A stretch of 64,000 nucleotides of DNA from Paulownia fortunei (GCA_019321725.1 JAGSPU010000063.1:248001-312000); one strand, 5' to 3'. Numbered from the stretch's first letter, positions 24,580 through 37,729 are shown. The notes: a model not told the origin generated them from the sequence alone. Made by a program: numbers and translations.

Positions 24580-27500
24580 TCAGAGAGGAACTGAACTATC
24601 AACACTAGCAGAGACCTCCAAACATTGAAGACTAGTTTCCAGAGACTGAAGTGCTTTAACAACCTCACACATTGATGGCCTCTTTTCTGGTATTACAGAA
24701 GTACAACGTAGACCGATATCTAGAGCTTCCAGCATTTGTTGTCGGAAGGAGCTTGAAATCTTTGGATCAATAACTTGCAAGTCCCCATTAGTGATGTTAA
24801 TCTTTCTCCTTACCCACTTTACAACATCAAGAGAAGGCTCTCCTGATTCCTTTTGCTCTGCTTGTCGACCTGTCAAGAGCTCTAACAGGACAACACCAAA
24901 GCTGTACGTGTCATTTTGTTCCGTAGCCTTCTTGGTGTGACCATATTCTGAGATGGAAGAAATTCAGGGATCAGTATATGTTGCTAGAGTTAGCTTTTTG
25001 GGATGTGAATGAGTTATAACAACCCTTCATGCATTAAATGATCAATTAATATAAAGAAAAATAATTAGGCAATGAGATGCAAAGCATTATAAAGCTATAG
25101 TATTTGTACTTTAAAAGCTGAAGCAACATAAGTTTTCAACTGAAGTAGCAAGGATAGCTGGTTGGACAACACTCGCGATGATTATAGGACTTTCTGATAG
25201 TCAACTTGCTGAATTGTTGTCATGGCTGCTTCTTTAATATAATCAATGAAGAATGATTTATTATGAGAGGATGCAGAAAAAGCAAATGCAAGAAGAGCAA
25301 TAAACTAGAATGATGAGGGGAGATCAAAACATACAGCATGTTACTAGCTTGAAGTTTTCTGTACGCACAATAAGCAACATGGTTTTTTAAGCAACTCTAA
25401 TTAGATTTTTCTTTGAAAGAATCTGATTGGGTGCATTATTTAAAAGATGAATATGAGATGACCCAATTGAGTGCTTAAATTTTTTTGAAGAACATGTGAT
25501 GCATAATATCCAATTTCATCGAGGAAAGCAAATACTAGCATAAGAAAAGGGACTAATAAAGTTCAAAAACACTTTCATACCTGGTGCCAAATAGCAAGAA
25601 GATGCAGATTCTGATGCAATTATGGACTGAAATGTATTTTCTCCAATAATTCGATCTAAAGCAAAGTCGTGAGCTTTGGTTCAAAATCAGCATCCAGAAG
25701 AACATTGTTCGACTTCAAGTTTCTATTTAGCAAATGGGGAAGGTAATCTTTGTGAAGATAGGCCAGCCCTTGAGCAATGCCAATGGCAATCTTCAATCTC
25801 ACACTCCATGGTAAGTTGAAGTCCGGTTTGCCAATAATATCTCCAAGGCTTCCCTTTGGTAGATATTCGTATATCAAAAATATCGAATCATCAGAATGGC
25901 AAAATCCCAGGATTTTCACAATATTTTTATGTCGAATCTTTGCTAGAGTCTTGACTTCATTTTTCAGAGATTTTGAAGACTGGCTAGCAAAATTTAATAT
26001 CTTCTTCACAACAACAAGCTCACCACTGGGTAAATTCACTACATAAACTCTCCCAAAATTTCCACCACCTCCTCTGGCTGTCTTTTCATCCATTGCCATA
26101 ATCAAATCGTGCTCAGTAACTCTAAGGGGATAAAAGAACACTGATCTCCATATGCCTAACTGAGATTTTTGCTTGTGAGAGCGCATCAGGTAAAATCCAA
26201 AAGCAAAGACCAGAAGTGCAAAAGCTAGAGCTATAAAAACTAAGGCACAGGTCAATTTAGCAAAACCAGATGGTTTGCTCATTGACTTGTCGTCCAAACA
26301 AGAATGGGGCAACCCTGGACCGCACAAGCCAGGATTTCCTTGCAAAAATGAAGCTGGAAGGCCAGAAATCAGTGACAACGGAACTCTGCCAGACAGTTGA
26401 TTGAATGAAACATTGAAGAGAGCAGCTTCAACTTTTCAAGTTCTTGTGGAATTGAACCAGTGAGATTATTCTGAGAAAGATCAAGGTATGTTAACACTGG
26501 CAGATCAGCCAGAGATTCTGGGATTTCACCTACAAAACTGTTATTTGCCAGAGACAACGATACTAGTTTTCGACATTCACTCACCTCTGGAATCCTTCCT
26601 GAGAGAAAATTGTGGGAGAGATTGATAATGCTCATCACAGGTGAATCACAAAAATTCGGAGGAAGCTCCCCATATAAACCATTCAATGATGCAGAGAATC
26701 TATACAAACTTCTTACTTTTCCAACGCCCAGAGGAAATTTACTGGTGAAACTATTGTTATCAATCTGAACATGCTCTAGTTGAGCAGCTTCTGATATTGA
26801 ATCAGGTATTTCACCAGTAAACCTGTTGTTTTCAGCTCTGATGAGCTTAAGTTTAGGCAATGACCACAGCCAAGATGGAAAATTCCCACCGAACCCATTG
26901 TTCTGAACTTCAAACCTCTCAAGATTTGTGCATTCTTTAATAAAATCATTGGGTATTGAACCATTAAAGAAATTTGTATGCAGACTCAAGCTTACAAGAC
27001 CTTTAGCTTCACAAACCCCATTAGGAAAAGGCCCAGAAAGCTTGTTTTGTGAAACATCAAAAGAAACCAAATTTGGGAGAAACAACTCAATCTGAGGTAA
27101 AGTGCCAGTAAGATTATTCTGAGAAAGGTCTAAAATTGTCAAACTCTTCAAACCATTAAAGAAATCTGGTATTTCTCCATAAAAACCTGAGCTTTGCAAC
27201 AAAAGCTGTTCAAGTTTACTGAGTGCACCAATATCAACAGGAATCTCACTAACCAAGAATGGATTGTGAGACAAATCAAGAATCACAAGCTCAGTAAAAT
27301 TGCCAAAAACCACTGGAACACTACCTGAAAGCAAGTTGCTGCCCAAATTAAGAACTTTAAGCCGCTGCAATGAGCCAATGCCTTCTGGGATATTTCCCTC
27401 AACATGGTTCCTGCTAAAATCAAGCACTTCCAATGGCTTAAACCGAGAAATTTGTTCTGGTATTGTGCCCCAAATGAGGTTGTTACTGAGATTTAAAGTC

Positions 27501-27858
27501 ACCAAAGAGCCACATTCAGAGAGGTGAAGTGGAATAGGCTGGTTGAAGAGATTATCAGCAAGATTAAGATGAGTAAGATTAGAAAGCTTGCATAAGGAAG
27601 CTGAGATTTCCCCAGAAAGATTCAAGCTTTGAAGGTTAAGAGAAGAAACAACAAAAGGAGCTGCATTTGTGCAAGAAACTCCAGTCCAGTTACAATGGTG
27701 AATGGCTGTGGTGTTTGACCAACCAGAGAGAATGTTCATGGGTCTTGAATGGAGTTCTTGAATTGGAGTAAGATCTCTGCTTCAGAAAATGCGTAGTTCA
27801 CAACAAACAATGAGAATACTAATGACAGAAACAGTATGCTTTTGCAGGTGGTGGCCAT
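24580..27858 (-). CDS. LRR receptor-like kinase, probable pseudokinase (At5g06940-like); three frameshifts
   Basis: Two exons, 25581-27858 and 24580-24947 (intron 24948-25580, GT-AG). Predicted order: signal peptide starting MATTCKSILF, then an LRR N-cap with W-x-G-V-x-C, about 15-17 extracellular LRRs of the L-x-x-N-x-L-x-G-x-I-P type, a membrane segment (A-L-V-F-I-A-L-A-F-A-L-L-V-F), and a kinase-like domain. The kinase has a glycine loop GGGGNFGRV and V-V-V-K-K, but the catalytic loop reads N-R-N-L-K-S-N-N where H-R-D-L-K-x-x-N is usual. The metal-binding D-F-G would be D-F-A. It is therefore expected to bind partners but not transfer phosphate, as annotated for its Arabidopsis relatives. 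One-base losses at 27740-27742, 26423-26426 and 25668 split it into open frames; the sum of exon lengths plus three restores phase across the intron. Without correction the signal peptide is cut off from the LRR region. Confidence 0.85.
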
Positions 27859-28389
27859 TGGAGAACAGAATGAGGTTTTTGACTGGTTAGCTAATGGAGT
27901 TTCAGATTTTTTTGTTATACTGTGGTTTAGAGTTTTGAGGGAGAATATAATAACTGAGAAGAAGATGGAATATGGAGACTGAACGAGCTTTGGATATGAA
28001 TTGTTGTTTTCAGGCTCTTCCTGTTCAACAAAATCTATTAAAACTCGACTTTAGAAGGGCTGTTTTGCAAATTAAAAGCCAAAAAGTCAATCAAGACAAG
28101 AAATAAATATTAGTACAACTTATTAGTAACTAAAGTAAGATTTTTTTTCTTTTTCTTTTTTTCTTAATTGTAAAATAAATATTTCATATTTTGTATCATG
28201 ATTAACAATTTGTGACGTAAATTATATATATTTGATGTATATTTATAAAATAAAATATAATATAAAAATCAAATTAAAACTTAAGATTGAGTGATGTTTA
28301 AGGACATGGTGAATTGGGTAGGATATGAGTTAAGGTAATTTTTTAACAAATTTTGAAGGCACGGCCGGACCAAGAAATGCCTACCATAT

Positions 28390-28414
28390 TATATATATAT
28401 ATATATATATATAT
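28390..28414. repeat. (AT)n microsatellite
   Basis: About 12 uninterrupted AT units. Confidence 0.9.
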
Positions 28415-29494
28415 TTAAATGTGGTAATTGGCTATATCAATGTTGATTTTGAAGAATAATTTTGAATCTGGATGACAAGGGTGTTGATGGTCATTTAACA
28501 CAACTTTAGGGCAGTAACAAATTAAAGAAAATATTTGAAAAATCAAGATTAGGCAGATCGGCCGAAAAAAAGCTTATGTTACTTTCATAATTATGGCGTG
28601 GCGTGGATTTCACAAGGGGATTGTTATGTTGTTAGGAAAAAAATGGAGTTTTCACTTAGGCAAATATTTTTTGAAGCAGAGAATCCTATGAGGCATCAAA
28701 TCATGCACAATGGGTTTAAGGATTTGACCTTCCACCAACCTTATAATAGTACATGAAAAATGAAACCCTTTTTTTCTCCAAAACACCTATAACTCATTTG
28801 ACTTACATAAATTTTTTGTATTTATTTACTTTGTTTACATTCATACTATATGTACTAATATATTCCCAACACATAGTCGATCAGGTTTGGTGAGATCGAG
28901 TAATTGTTGTTCTGGCAAAATTACAGTTGATAGTATTAATTTAATTCAAGGTTTGAAATATTTACAATAGTTCAAGAATCATATTTTGACTGTATATATG
29001 AATGTGGAGTTTCTGGTGTAAGAGCAATTATTTTCGTACCAAAAACATTGGATTCTATTACTATTCTTTTTTTTTTTTTTTTGGAGAACAAGAAAGTATT
29101 GTTTTTACCACATTGACTTTTCTTGTTGGTGGTTGTCTTAAGTACCAGGTAAAAAGAGAATGAGACTGATTATTATTATTATTAGCACAAGCAAAGCTGA
29201 TTCTCATATCTAATTAAATTAGTGGGCACATATGACTTTCTGAATAAGCCGACAAATCATATCAGAAGCTGGAAGTTAATAATGAATTACTACAAAGCCA
29301 TAAAAACACACAAGCTGATTGAGAAATATTGCATACCCGTGACTCGGTTTGAAGTGATGACAAAAGACTTGATACAACAATAGTCACACAACATGCCAAC
29401 TTCAATACCATTTTTTCAAACCCTACTCTTCATTCTTATATATAATATATCACACACACACACACATATATATATACATTGTATTGATACTCAT

Positions 29495-29959
29495 CTTGTT
29501 ATCCGCTGTATCAGTAATATTAAAATATGTGAATATTCAGTGGATGGATATTACATACATACATAAATATGTAAATGCACCGACGCTTTATCTGAAAATT
29601 TTGTTATTTTTAGGATTCATTAAAAAACATTCTTACTATTGATATATCAAATATACTAAAATTTATTATTGTTATGTAAATGAATATCTCTTTTAGAGAC
29701 ACACACGCACATATATCTATATCTATACATATATATATTTTATGAGTTCTTGCTATCCACTCTATCAGTAATATCAAAATATGTGAATATTCACTCGATG
29801 GATATTACATACATATATATATATATGTGTGTATGTAATTGTGCCAACGTTTTATCTAAAATTTTGCTATTTTCGAAAAAACATTCTTACTATATATCTA
29901 TATCAAATATACTAAATTTCATTATTGTTATTTAAATGAATATTTCTTTAAGAGACACA
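29495..29959. repeat. Diverged direct duplication, period about 254 bp
   Basis: Unit 1 runs about 29495-29704 and unit 2 about 29749-29959. Both start with cttg(t/c)tatcc, share 'atcagtaatat', 'gtgaatattca', 'ggatattacatac', 'aacattcttacta', 'atcaaatatactaaa' in the same order, and end in 'agagacaca'. The spacer is (AT)n/(CA)n-rich. Confidence 0.9.
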
Positions 29960-32199
29960 AAAAAAAAAGGAAAAAGGAAAGGGAAACCTTCCAACTTTTT
30001 TTGACAATGGCATGCGTTAGAAGGAATACAATTATTTCATAATTGTGTGTAGGGCAGCGCATATAATAATATATGTCCCCAAGCAGGAAGGATCAACAAA
30101 AAGCAAGAAAACTGAATAATTAGTAATTAAGTGAGGTGCAGTGAATTTTATGTTTGCTTTTTTTTCCTATCATTATATACTAGTATTGAAGCATGTCATT
30201 GGTTCCACATGTTGAACAATTTAAAAGTTTTGGCTAATAATTATTTGCAAATTACCATGGAAAAGTGAGTGAATCCTATTGCTATTATATTAGTTGTTTC
30301 AATACTATAAATTTTGGTATGAAAATGTGAACCACATCATAAGAAAGGATTGAAATGAAATTTGGCAATTTTCTTGTAACATGGAAGTATTTTTGTGTCC
30401 GAATTTAGCAAGTCTTGATAAATACCTGTGGTGGGATTTGAAATTTCAATCTTGACCCATAGACAAAGACCTCATTGACAATTTCTTGTATAATTGTGAA
30501 GTACAAAATATAAGAATTAGAATGTGAAAGCCAACACCCAATTTAAATACTATAATCATTATTTTATAAATGGATCGGTGATCAAATTGATTTTTTTGTC
30601 GATCATCGATCCAACCGTCAGTCCAACTATCTAATAAAAAATAATTTTATTATATTATATAAAATGATGATATCATAACTAATTATTATATAATATATTT
30701 TAAAAATAAAAAATAATCAACTAAAAATTTATCTAACAAAATACAAAATTATACGTATGACAAAATCTAAGTTTAAACTTCTTTAAAAGAATTTAAAAAA
30801 TAAAATAATAAAAAATAAAAATATATTTAACTGGTTGAACCAAAAATCCGATTATCTAATGTTAATAGAAGTGAATCGATTATCGATTTCTGATTGAATT
30901 GACCGGGCAATCTGACTATAAAATAATAATTATAATTATACACTTGCATGCTAGATAATAACATGATAGTGGCCTCTTTTTATATGTCACTACTGTTAGT
31001 CTCAATAATTGACAAACATTTTCAAAGAGTTGTCTTTTTTAAATACAAAATTCTGTACACATTTAAAAAAAATAATTATTGTAATAAAGTTGTATCTCTT
31101 TTTTTAGCACACTTATTTCAGTATAGTTACAAATTAATAGATATATTGTTTTCTATACATTGACAAAACAAAGAGCCAAACTTCATATTATTTCCTAGTA
31201 AATAACTACAGGGCATTTGTGTTGAGTCTCTTATGGGGTTACTGATGGTTAAAAAAACAGTAATAGTATTTTATTTTATTTTTAAAAAGGGAGGGGATAT
31301 TTTGGGCAAGTTGACTTTCAATGAAAATTTGTGTTGTTTTTTTCACCATGACAAAGTGAAATTGTACAACTATTGCAGCTTTTGTGGGTGAGAATCTAAA
31401 GGGAAAAGTTTTCCACTGTCCAAGAAATTCTTGCTCACATGACTTAACCCATGCCCTAATGACATTTGCAAAGTCTATTTTTGTCACATATTTGGGATGC
31501 CTTTTGTGGTTGTACTATTTGACAAACCCAAAAATAAACAAAAGTTAAAAAAAAATGAATGAAAAAAGTACAAGAATAATGGTGGAGAGTGAAGGATGAA
31601 TTTCACTTTGCTCCCTCAACTATATGTATTGTATCACTTTACCTCTTAAATTATAAAAAATTACACTTTGCACCTTCCAATTAAGAAAGTATAATTTATT
31701 ACATAAAAAATATTATTTTTAACAAGATTAAGTAAAAATATCAACTATAAAATTTCTTCCCAACTAAAATCTAGGTAATGTTACTGACCATATGGTCAAA
31801 TGGAATGATCAAGTCAAATTATTTTAGCAGACCAATATGATTCTCCAGCACAATGGCCAATCATATCTTGGAACAATAAAAAAAAAAGAATGAAACAAGT
31901 TAAAAGTTATTCACACCATAACAATTTATTAATCTTTTCAATACATACAGTTAACAATGTCAATGAATTGGACTTCGTGTTGAATTCAACCCTAGAAAGT
32001 GTATAATCTTTTTGGCTGGCCAATAATTAAAAAAAGATCACAATTTACTAGAAAATTGCCAACCTCAAAATACTCAAAGTAATTTGCTAGAAGCATCTAA
32101 ATATTGGAATCTTGGAAATAGTCTCTGGCTCATGGTCCACATTTTTTGGCATCGAAAGAATTTTAATTTACACCGCAATAACAATGAAAACACATATAT

Positions 32200-33156
32200 T
32201 CAACTCAAGCTCGTATTCAAAAACAAAATATAAACACAACAGAGGATACCACAATTCCAGTTCCCTTCTTCGTATTTGACACACAGAGAGAGAGAACAAT
32301 TTGAGTATACAGCAAAATTACAAACACAAGCCCTGATTGCAAAAGGACCACAAGAAGAACAATGGAGTATCCAGCAACAAGAGAGCTTGCTACATGTTAT
32401 GCCAAAGAACCAGCAAAGGAACAATTTAATTAAATGAGACTTTGCTCCTGATCCATGCATGACCGCATCGTAACCATATGCCATAAAAAAGTACATTTCT
32501 CCAATAACAACCCCCAACTATAGAAGCAAATATATTAATCACAAATGACGATGATGATGACAAAGCAAAATAAAGGAGACACAACTCAGTTCAACCAGAG
32601 AGGCATCAACCTTTTTTTTCTGTAAGGAACTCTTCCGTTTTTCTCTGGGGAGAAAGAGGAAGGAGATGAATAGAACAAATATCATATCCTTTAAACGATG
32701 CATGGTTGACAAATAGTGCAAGGCCAAAGTACTTGCTTGCCTCACATTTCATATCATGTCACAGTTTTGTTGGGTTATTTAACATGCACAAAGTTTATTG
32801 AAGTACAAAGCATCATTATCAATATGTGAGTTTCAGTCATTTTTATGTATAACAAGAATGAACAACGGGAAATATGCAAGAAGAAGAGAAAATGCGCAAT
32901 AACAAGATGGGCCACACAATGTCATTCAAGCCAGCAAATAACAACTTACAAACTGGAGAAAACCAAAGTATCCTAGCCAATTGACAAGAACTCCAGAGTC
33001 CATAGAATGCAACAAAGCACAATGATGCTCCCACTCTAGCCTTACTCCACCCAACATCAGTACCAGAGACCTATTAAGACAACTGGCCAACTTACACGAA
33101 GATGAACAGATATATGAAGTGTGAGCATCATACTTCACAACTTTTAGACCATGCTT
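32200..33156 (-). other. Probable 3' flank/UTR of the SAP gene and unassigned DNA
   Basis: No convincing protein. The minus-strand frames at 32200-32517, 32539-32745 and 32843-33138 show no domain I recognise and are Cys/Phe-rich translations of ordinary sequence. The portion next to 33157 is probably the 3'UTR of the zinc-finger gene. Confidence 0.4.
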
Positions 33157-33675
33157 CTAGATCTTATCAAGCTTTTCAGCTTTAACAAGAGGATTTGCTT
33201 TTGCTATAGCATCCCGAGCAGCTGTCCGGTAATCAAATGGGCAGTCATGTTTGTCTGAGTAACGATGAATTGAACAGAAGAGGTTCCCGCACCTACAACT
33301 GAATCCTGTTAAACCTACACACTTGCAACAAGTAGTGCACCTATTCGGGCCCTCTTTCACCTTCATCTCTGAATTCTGACCTGACATCAAATCAGAAGAT
33401 GGCTGTGGAGGAGCGGCCTTCAACTCAACTGATTTAGCTTTCACATCCACTGCATCAGCGAAAACGGGCCCTTTCTCATTGCTACTTGAGCTGCCACTAA
33501 CAATGTTCTCAAATGAAGATGCTGCAAGCTTGGCCTGTTGTTGTTTCAATATCATGTCCTTATGACACTTGGAGCACATATTCATGGTGGCAGTACTCCC
33601 AAAGAAGCCACAGTTGTTAACGCAAAGAATGGGCCCTTCAGGAGCTTGGCAACCAGTCTCTTCGGAAGACTCCAT
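33157..33675 (-). CDS. A20/AN1 zinc-finger stress-associated protein (SAP)
   Basis: A complete 172-residue protein. The A20 finger uses C18, C22, C34 and C37 (C-x3-C-x11-C-x2-C). A Ser-rich and acidic linker follows, then an AN1 finger with C113, C116, C127, C129, C134, H137, H143 and C145, containing the family hallmark G-L-T-G-F-x-C-R-C-G and the end [10 protein letters not shown]. Plant SAPs are short cytosolic/nuclear proteins that bind ubiquitin through A20 and are induced by abiotic stress. Two extra Cys (117 and 119) sit where relatives usually have Arg/Lys. The CDS is a single exon with no breaks, as usual for the family. A 5'UTR intron (33689-35226) is predicted upstream. Confidence 0.92.
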   Translation of the reverse strand: MESSEETGCQAPEGPILCVNNCGFFGSTATMNMCSKCHKDMILKQQQAKLAASSFENIVSGSSSSNEKGPVFADAVDVKAKSVELKAAPPQPSSDLMSGQNSEMKVKEGPNRCTTCCKCVGLTGFSCRCGNLFCSIHRYSDKHDCPFDYRTAARDAIAKANPLVKAEKLDKI

Positions 33676-33688
33676 TTATGCAAGTTTC

Positions 33689-35226
33689 CTGCCATTCACC
33701 ACAATATCCACCAATGCGAAAAGGTGATCGAGAAAGATACAAGATAAACAGGCTCGTGCAATTAATCAGAAAATTAGCATGCAGGCAATGACATTCCAGA
33801 AAAGAAAAAACACCAGGCTTGCATGTAAGCAGTAACATCCTGCTGCGGGCCCAACATTATAACTAACTCTTTGAAAGGGAACCAGTGTTTTCCATGGAGC
33901 ATATTATGCAGTAAAAGCCACCGTCCCTCCAAAGAAATGTAAGTAGCTGACTTACTTATGCTATTTAACTACTAGACAGCAAAAAGCTTGTCTAGTTATA
34001 CGTACATCAATTGAAAGTAAGGTCATTAACCTGAACTAGGAGAGCATACAAATAAGAACATCAGACCTCCACTTTCAATACACATTCATGAATATAAAAA
34101 CTAAAAATTTATTGTCACAAACAGCTATCAAAAATTGGTTCAGGAAGGGAAGTTAATCTTGATCTTAAAAATGTAAAGACAACATCATACCTATTGACTC
34201 AAAAGAAAATACCAAATTAACAATAGGATGCAGGCACTAAATTACTTACATATCTAATAAAAATTGCAGGAATCTATTAACTCATTAAGCTATAGAAACA
34301 TCCTATTTATAATGAAACCCTATCATAAAATTTTACTTATCTGCTATGACACATTTTCTTCTATGAAATGACTTATTAGTTAACCATATAGTTCTAACCT
34401 TGACTTACTCAACGAGATGGATACAAACCTTAACCGGACTCATTTGATACTGAACCTTTGAAATGTATAATCAAATTTAAAGTATAATCAAAATGTAGGA
34501 AGGAAGAGACAAAGACAATGATTTATCACCATTTTATTCATAATATGGTGTAACTACAAAAAATTAACACCTACAACAATTTCCCTCAAAAAACAATAGG
34601 CCAACGATTCCAAAACAGTTGATTATTTTCAAAACTTTCCAAATTAATTGCAAAAATTTCAATTTTCCTCTTTTATAGAAGCCCTTCGGTCCAAAAACCA
34701 AACATCACAAACCCCTGACTGAAAACAAGCAGAATTGGCCTCTGTTCGTGTATGAAAAAGGCACAAATATCTTAAGAAGCACCAAAAAATTCAAAAAAAT
34801 TCGCTATCAAATTCTGCTAACCCAAATCAAATAGTACCTTCCCATGACCGATGAAAACTAGAGTTAACCATTATTCATCACCAATAAAGCCAAATATCAT
34901 AAAACATTAACAGAAAACAAACTTTGCATTTTTCTTAAAACCACTTAGTCCAGAAACCAAATAGTGAAGTACCATAACTAATAACAAAAATATATAGAAA
35001 ATTTCACATTTGAATCAATAAAGAAAGAGGCTTTCGGCCGATCTTGACTCCGCAAAACCGAACCAGAATTTTTTTAGACTTTCTACTGACCAACAAGAAA
35101 ATAGAAAAAGCACAAAAAGATTAAATTTTTACACGAAATAAACTAAACCCTTAAGCAGATCACTGCATCGGAGACGAATTCTGTAACAAAACTAAGAATT
35201 GAAGAGGAAATAAGCGTAAATAATAC
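33689..35226 (-). other. Predicted 5'UTR intron of the SAP gene
   Basis: Read on the minus strand, the donor is aattaag/gtatta (at 35227/35226) and the acceptor is tggcag/gaaac (33689/33688), just 13 bases before the ATG. The 1.5-kb content is AT-rich with no open frame of note. Leader introns immediately before the start codon are common in SAP genes and often raise expression; that role is inference here. Confidence 0.65.
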
Positions 35227-35355
35227 CTTAATTTAAGGGATAATTGGAGCAATTCGAGAGGTGAAGAGAAAAAAAAAAAGAAAAAAGAAGAGCGAGAGAC
35301 CCGGGTTTGATTTTTGATCAAAATGATTTTATTATTTTCCCTTTGTACCTCTCTG

Positions 35356-35363
35356 TATTTATA
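35356..35363 (-). promoter_or_regulatory. TATA box of the SAP gene
   Basis: TATAAATA on the minus strand. It lies about 130 bp upstream of the predicted leader donor, and a start of transcription near 35330 would give a short purine/pyrimidine-rich first exon ending at 35227. Confidence 0.65.
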
Positions 35364-35399
35364 GGATATTTATTTTCACTTTGCCTTAAATAATAAGAA

Positions 35400-37670
35400 G
35401 AAAAAGAGACGGGGGAAAAAGAAAGAGAGAGCCAGTCTGTTTTAGGGGTCTTCAACAAAATCACTAATTGGAATGAAATGGTTTTGGGCCAAATTAAAAA
35501 AAAAATCACAATTTTACAATTGGACTTGAATTTATATATGTTACTCTATGCATAAGATTAATTATTTAGTCTTATATAGAACAATTTAAAGGGTCTTATC
35601 TTGAAAAATTACCACACATATTATGAGATTAAATTTTTAGTGTCTTAAAAATTAGTTATGATTTAGTATGATGGTAAAATATGTTTTGCTAGGGTAACTT
35701 ATAAATTTAATCTGTGTTTTTTTATAATTTAGTATTGTTTTTTTTACTATTAATAGTACTTTTTTTAAAGTGAAACAATTAATTACATCATCAAAAATAA
35801 TAAAATAAAAATCTATTGAGTACTTCAATTATAATTTTTTGATGATATTTTGTTAATTACTTCAACTATAATATTTTTGTGTAAAATGTATTGAATCTAA
35901 GTAGATGAAAAGATAATGAACACAATGTGGAGTTTAAAAATGAGAGTCAAACCACCAATCCATCCTAACCCAAATAGATGCAAAACACACTTTTAATATT
36001 TGTCCAATTGAACTTGAGATAAATTATTTTAAAATTGCAAACATTGGGTCAGGTTAAAATAATAATAATAATCATCGTACATTTCTAGTTTGGTTTACTT
36101 ATTAGGTAGAATACATATTATATTAATGTAATACATACACTTTTAGTGCTTGAATGATTAATAATTATTTTATTTTTTATGAAAATGAACACTTATATAT
36201 TATTTATAGAGTGTCAACGACTTGATGTTATCATTTTGCTATTTGGGAAAGGGGTAGGGGGGTGGGGGGTTAATTAAGTGGTTGGTAAATTGTAATAACA
36301 GCATGTGGAACTCAGTTCAGGCTTCCCATAATTATGTTCACTTTTTTTTTCTAAAAAAAATAAAATTGATTGTAATACAAACAAATCGCAATATAAATAT
36401 AATAACATTAAAAGTTAACAATATTATGTGACAGCATTAAGGATTATAGGAATAAAACACCTAAACAGTTGAGACTAGTGTGACAATGGATTTGGATTAG
36501 TCCAGTTGGCTCAATCACTAAGTTTAATCCCTTATAAACAGGAATTACTTGTCTATTTTGGAGCAAAAGGGTAAAAGGGTCACTTAATAATTAATAAAGT
36601 AAAATTATTTCATGACCTCATTTTTTGAATAAAACTGAGAAATATTTGAGAGTTGACATAATATAGTCTTCAATTCTTCAACCAACTATATATGTGATTG
36701 TTATTTTTTTTGAATTATTTTATATGGAAATAACAAATTGTAATTTAGAAGTAATTTTAAATTAGACATTATTGGTTTTAGCATTTGAAAAGTGTGTGAG
36801 CCCAGAGTGTCTCTAAAATGTCAATATGGGCTACTTAGAAAAAATCTTTCCAAGTCTTGGGCTTCAAAATTATGGATGCTACTTTTTCTTAGGGTTTTAG
36901 GCAAAATAAAATGAATATTGAATACTACAAAAAGCAACAAATATATACTGTTGGATCAATATTTGAAAGTATTACAATTTTTTTTTTTTTTTTTTTTTGG
37001 GGGGGGGGGGGGGTTTGTGGTGGTGGTTAAGAAAATGCAATAAATGTGTTATTCATTTATCGACGTGCTAATCCAAGTCATAGAAGAAAAATAATAAAAT
37101 TGATGCGTGAACATTTGTTCAATTGTCGCATTTGTATATAAATTTCAAGAAATGACTCAATTTGCTTATCTAAATTGGATTTGGGCAAAAAAAAATTGGT
37201 GGCCGAGAGGTGAAAATGACAAATCCACAAAAAATTAATAGAAAAAAGGGTAATTAATAATTTGCCCCCGTCAACTCAATAAATAGTCATTTTGCACCCT
37301 TTATGTGGTTAAAGATCGAAAGCTAAAAAAATCAAAATTCCCAAATCCAATTTAGTGGGATAAACATAATACTCGTAGAAAAATACATAATTGATATTAG
37401 TTTGTTCATTCCGCATATGAAAGTCTGAAAATTAATATAGTAATTACGATAATTTTTAAAAAATATCATAAAATTCGAACGTACACGAGTACTGCAGTTA
37501 ATAAATCATATATAATGTGACAAGATCACCATCTTCAATAAAACTTGTTCTTTTCCCTCACTTTGGTATTAGTCAAGTAGTAAAACCTATTTTTTTGTTA
37601 ATTCAAATAATAAAATTGAAATCCTAAAATTATAAATTGTTGGGCTTTTATCTTTTATAGAGGAACAGGC
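35400..37670. other. Intergenic between divergent SAP and DNAJC9-type genes
   Basis: No gene seen. AT-rich, with a striking T21G15 block (36978-37013), a G-rich patch at 36241-36270, and phrases near 37,260 (gcccccgtcaactcaa, cattttgcacccttt) of the same style as those at 31,600. Confidence 0.5.
36978..37013. repeat. T21 directly followed by G15
   Basis: Twenty-one T then fifteen G with no interruption. Both runs are long enough that their exact lengths are uncertain in any read technology. Confidence 0.85.
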
Positions 37671-37678
37671 AAAAATTA

Positions 37679-37697
37679 GGCGCGATGTGGCGGGAAA
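37679..37697 (+). promoter_or_regulatory. E2F-like motifs upstream of the DNAJC9-type gene
   Basis: GGCGGGAAA at 37689-37697 (reverse complement TTTCCCGCC) matches the E2F consensus of S-phase genes. A GGCGCG core lies just before it at 37679-37684. The motif is about 25 bp upstream of the TATA box and about 120 bp before the ATG, a typical position. Binding is inferred only. Confidence 0.6.
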
Positions 37698-37721
37698 GAA
37701 TCACTCCCAATTCGCGTCCCC

Positions 37722-37729
37722 TATAAATA
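37722..37729 (+). promoter_or_regulatory. TATA box of the DNAJC9-type gene
   Basis: TATAAATA, 94 bp upstream of the ATG at 37816. It implies transcription from about 37755 and a short leader. Confidence 0.7.

Larger units (their letters stand above)
27859..32199. other. Intergenic, RLK promoter side and repeats
   Basis: About 4.3 kb with no supportable gene. It holds the RLK upstream region, an (AT)n run at 28390-28414, a run of about 18 T near 29066, a 254-bp-period duplication (29495-29959), and AT-rich DNA at 30,500-31,900. A segment at about 31,600-31,700 has paired phrases (cactttgctccctc / cactttgcacctt), the kind seen in dispersed plant repeats. Confidence 0.5.

Noticed and set aside
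24580..27858. RLK as a dead pseudogene
   Set aside because: All three breaks are one-base losses and the rest, including the intron phase, is intact; a pseudokinase with assembly errors fits better.
32200..33138. Cys-rich minus-strand frames downstream of the SAP gene
   Set aside because: No conserved spacing of Cys and no signal peptide; probably 3'UTR and flank.
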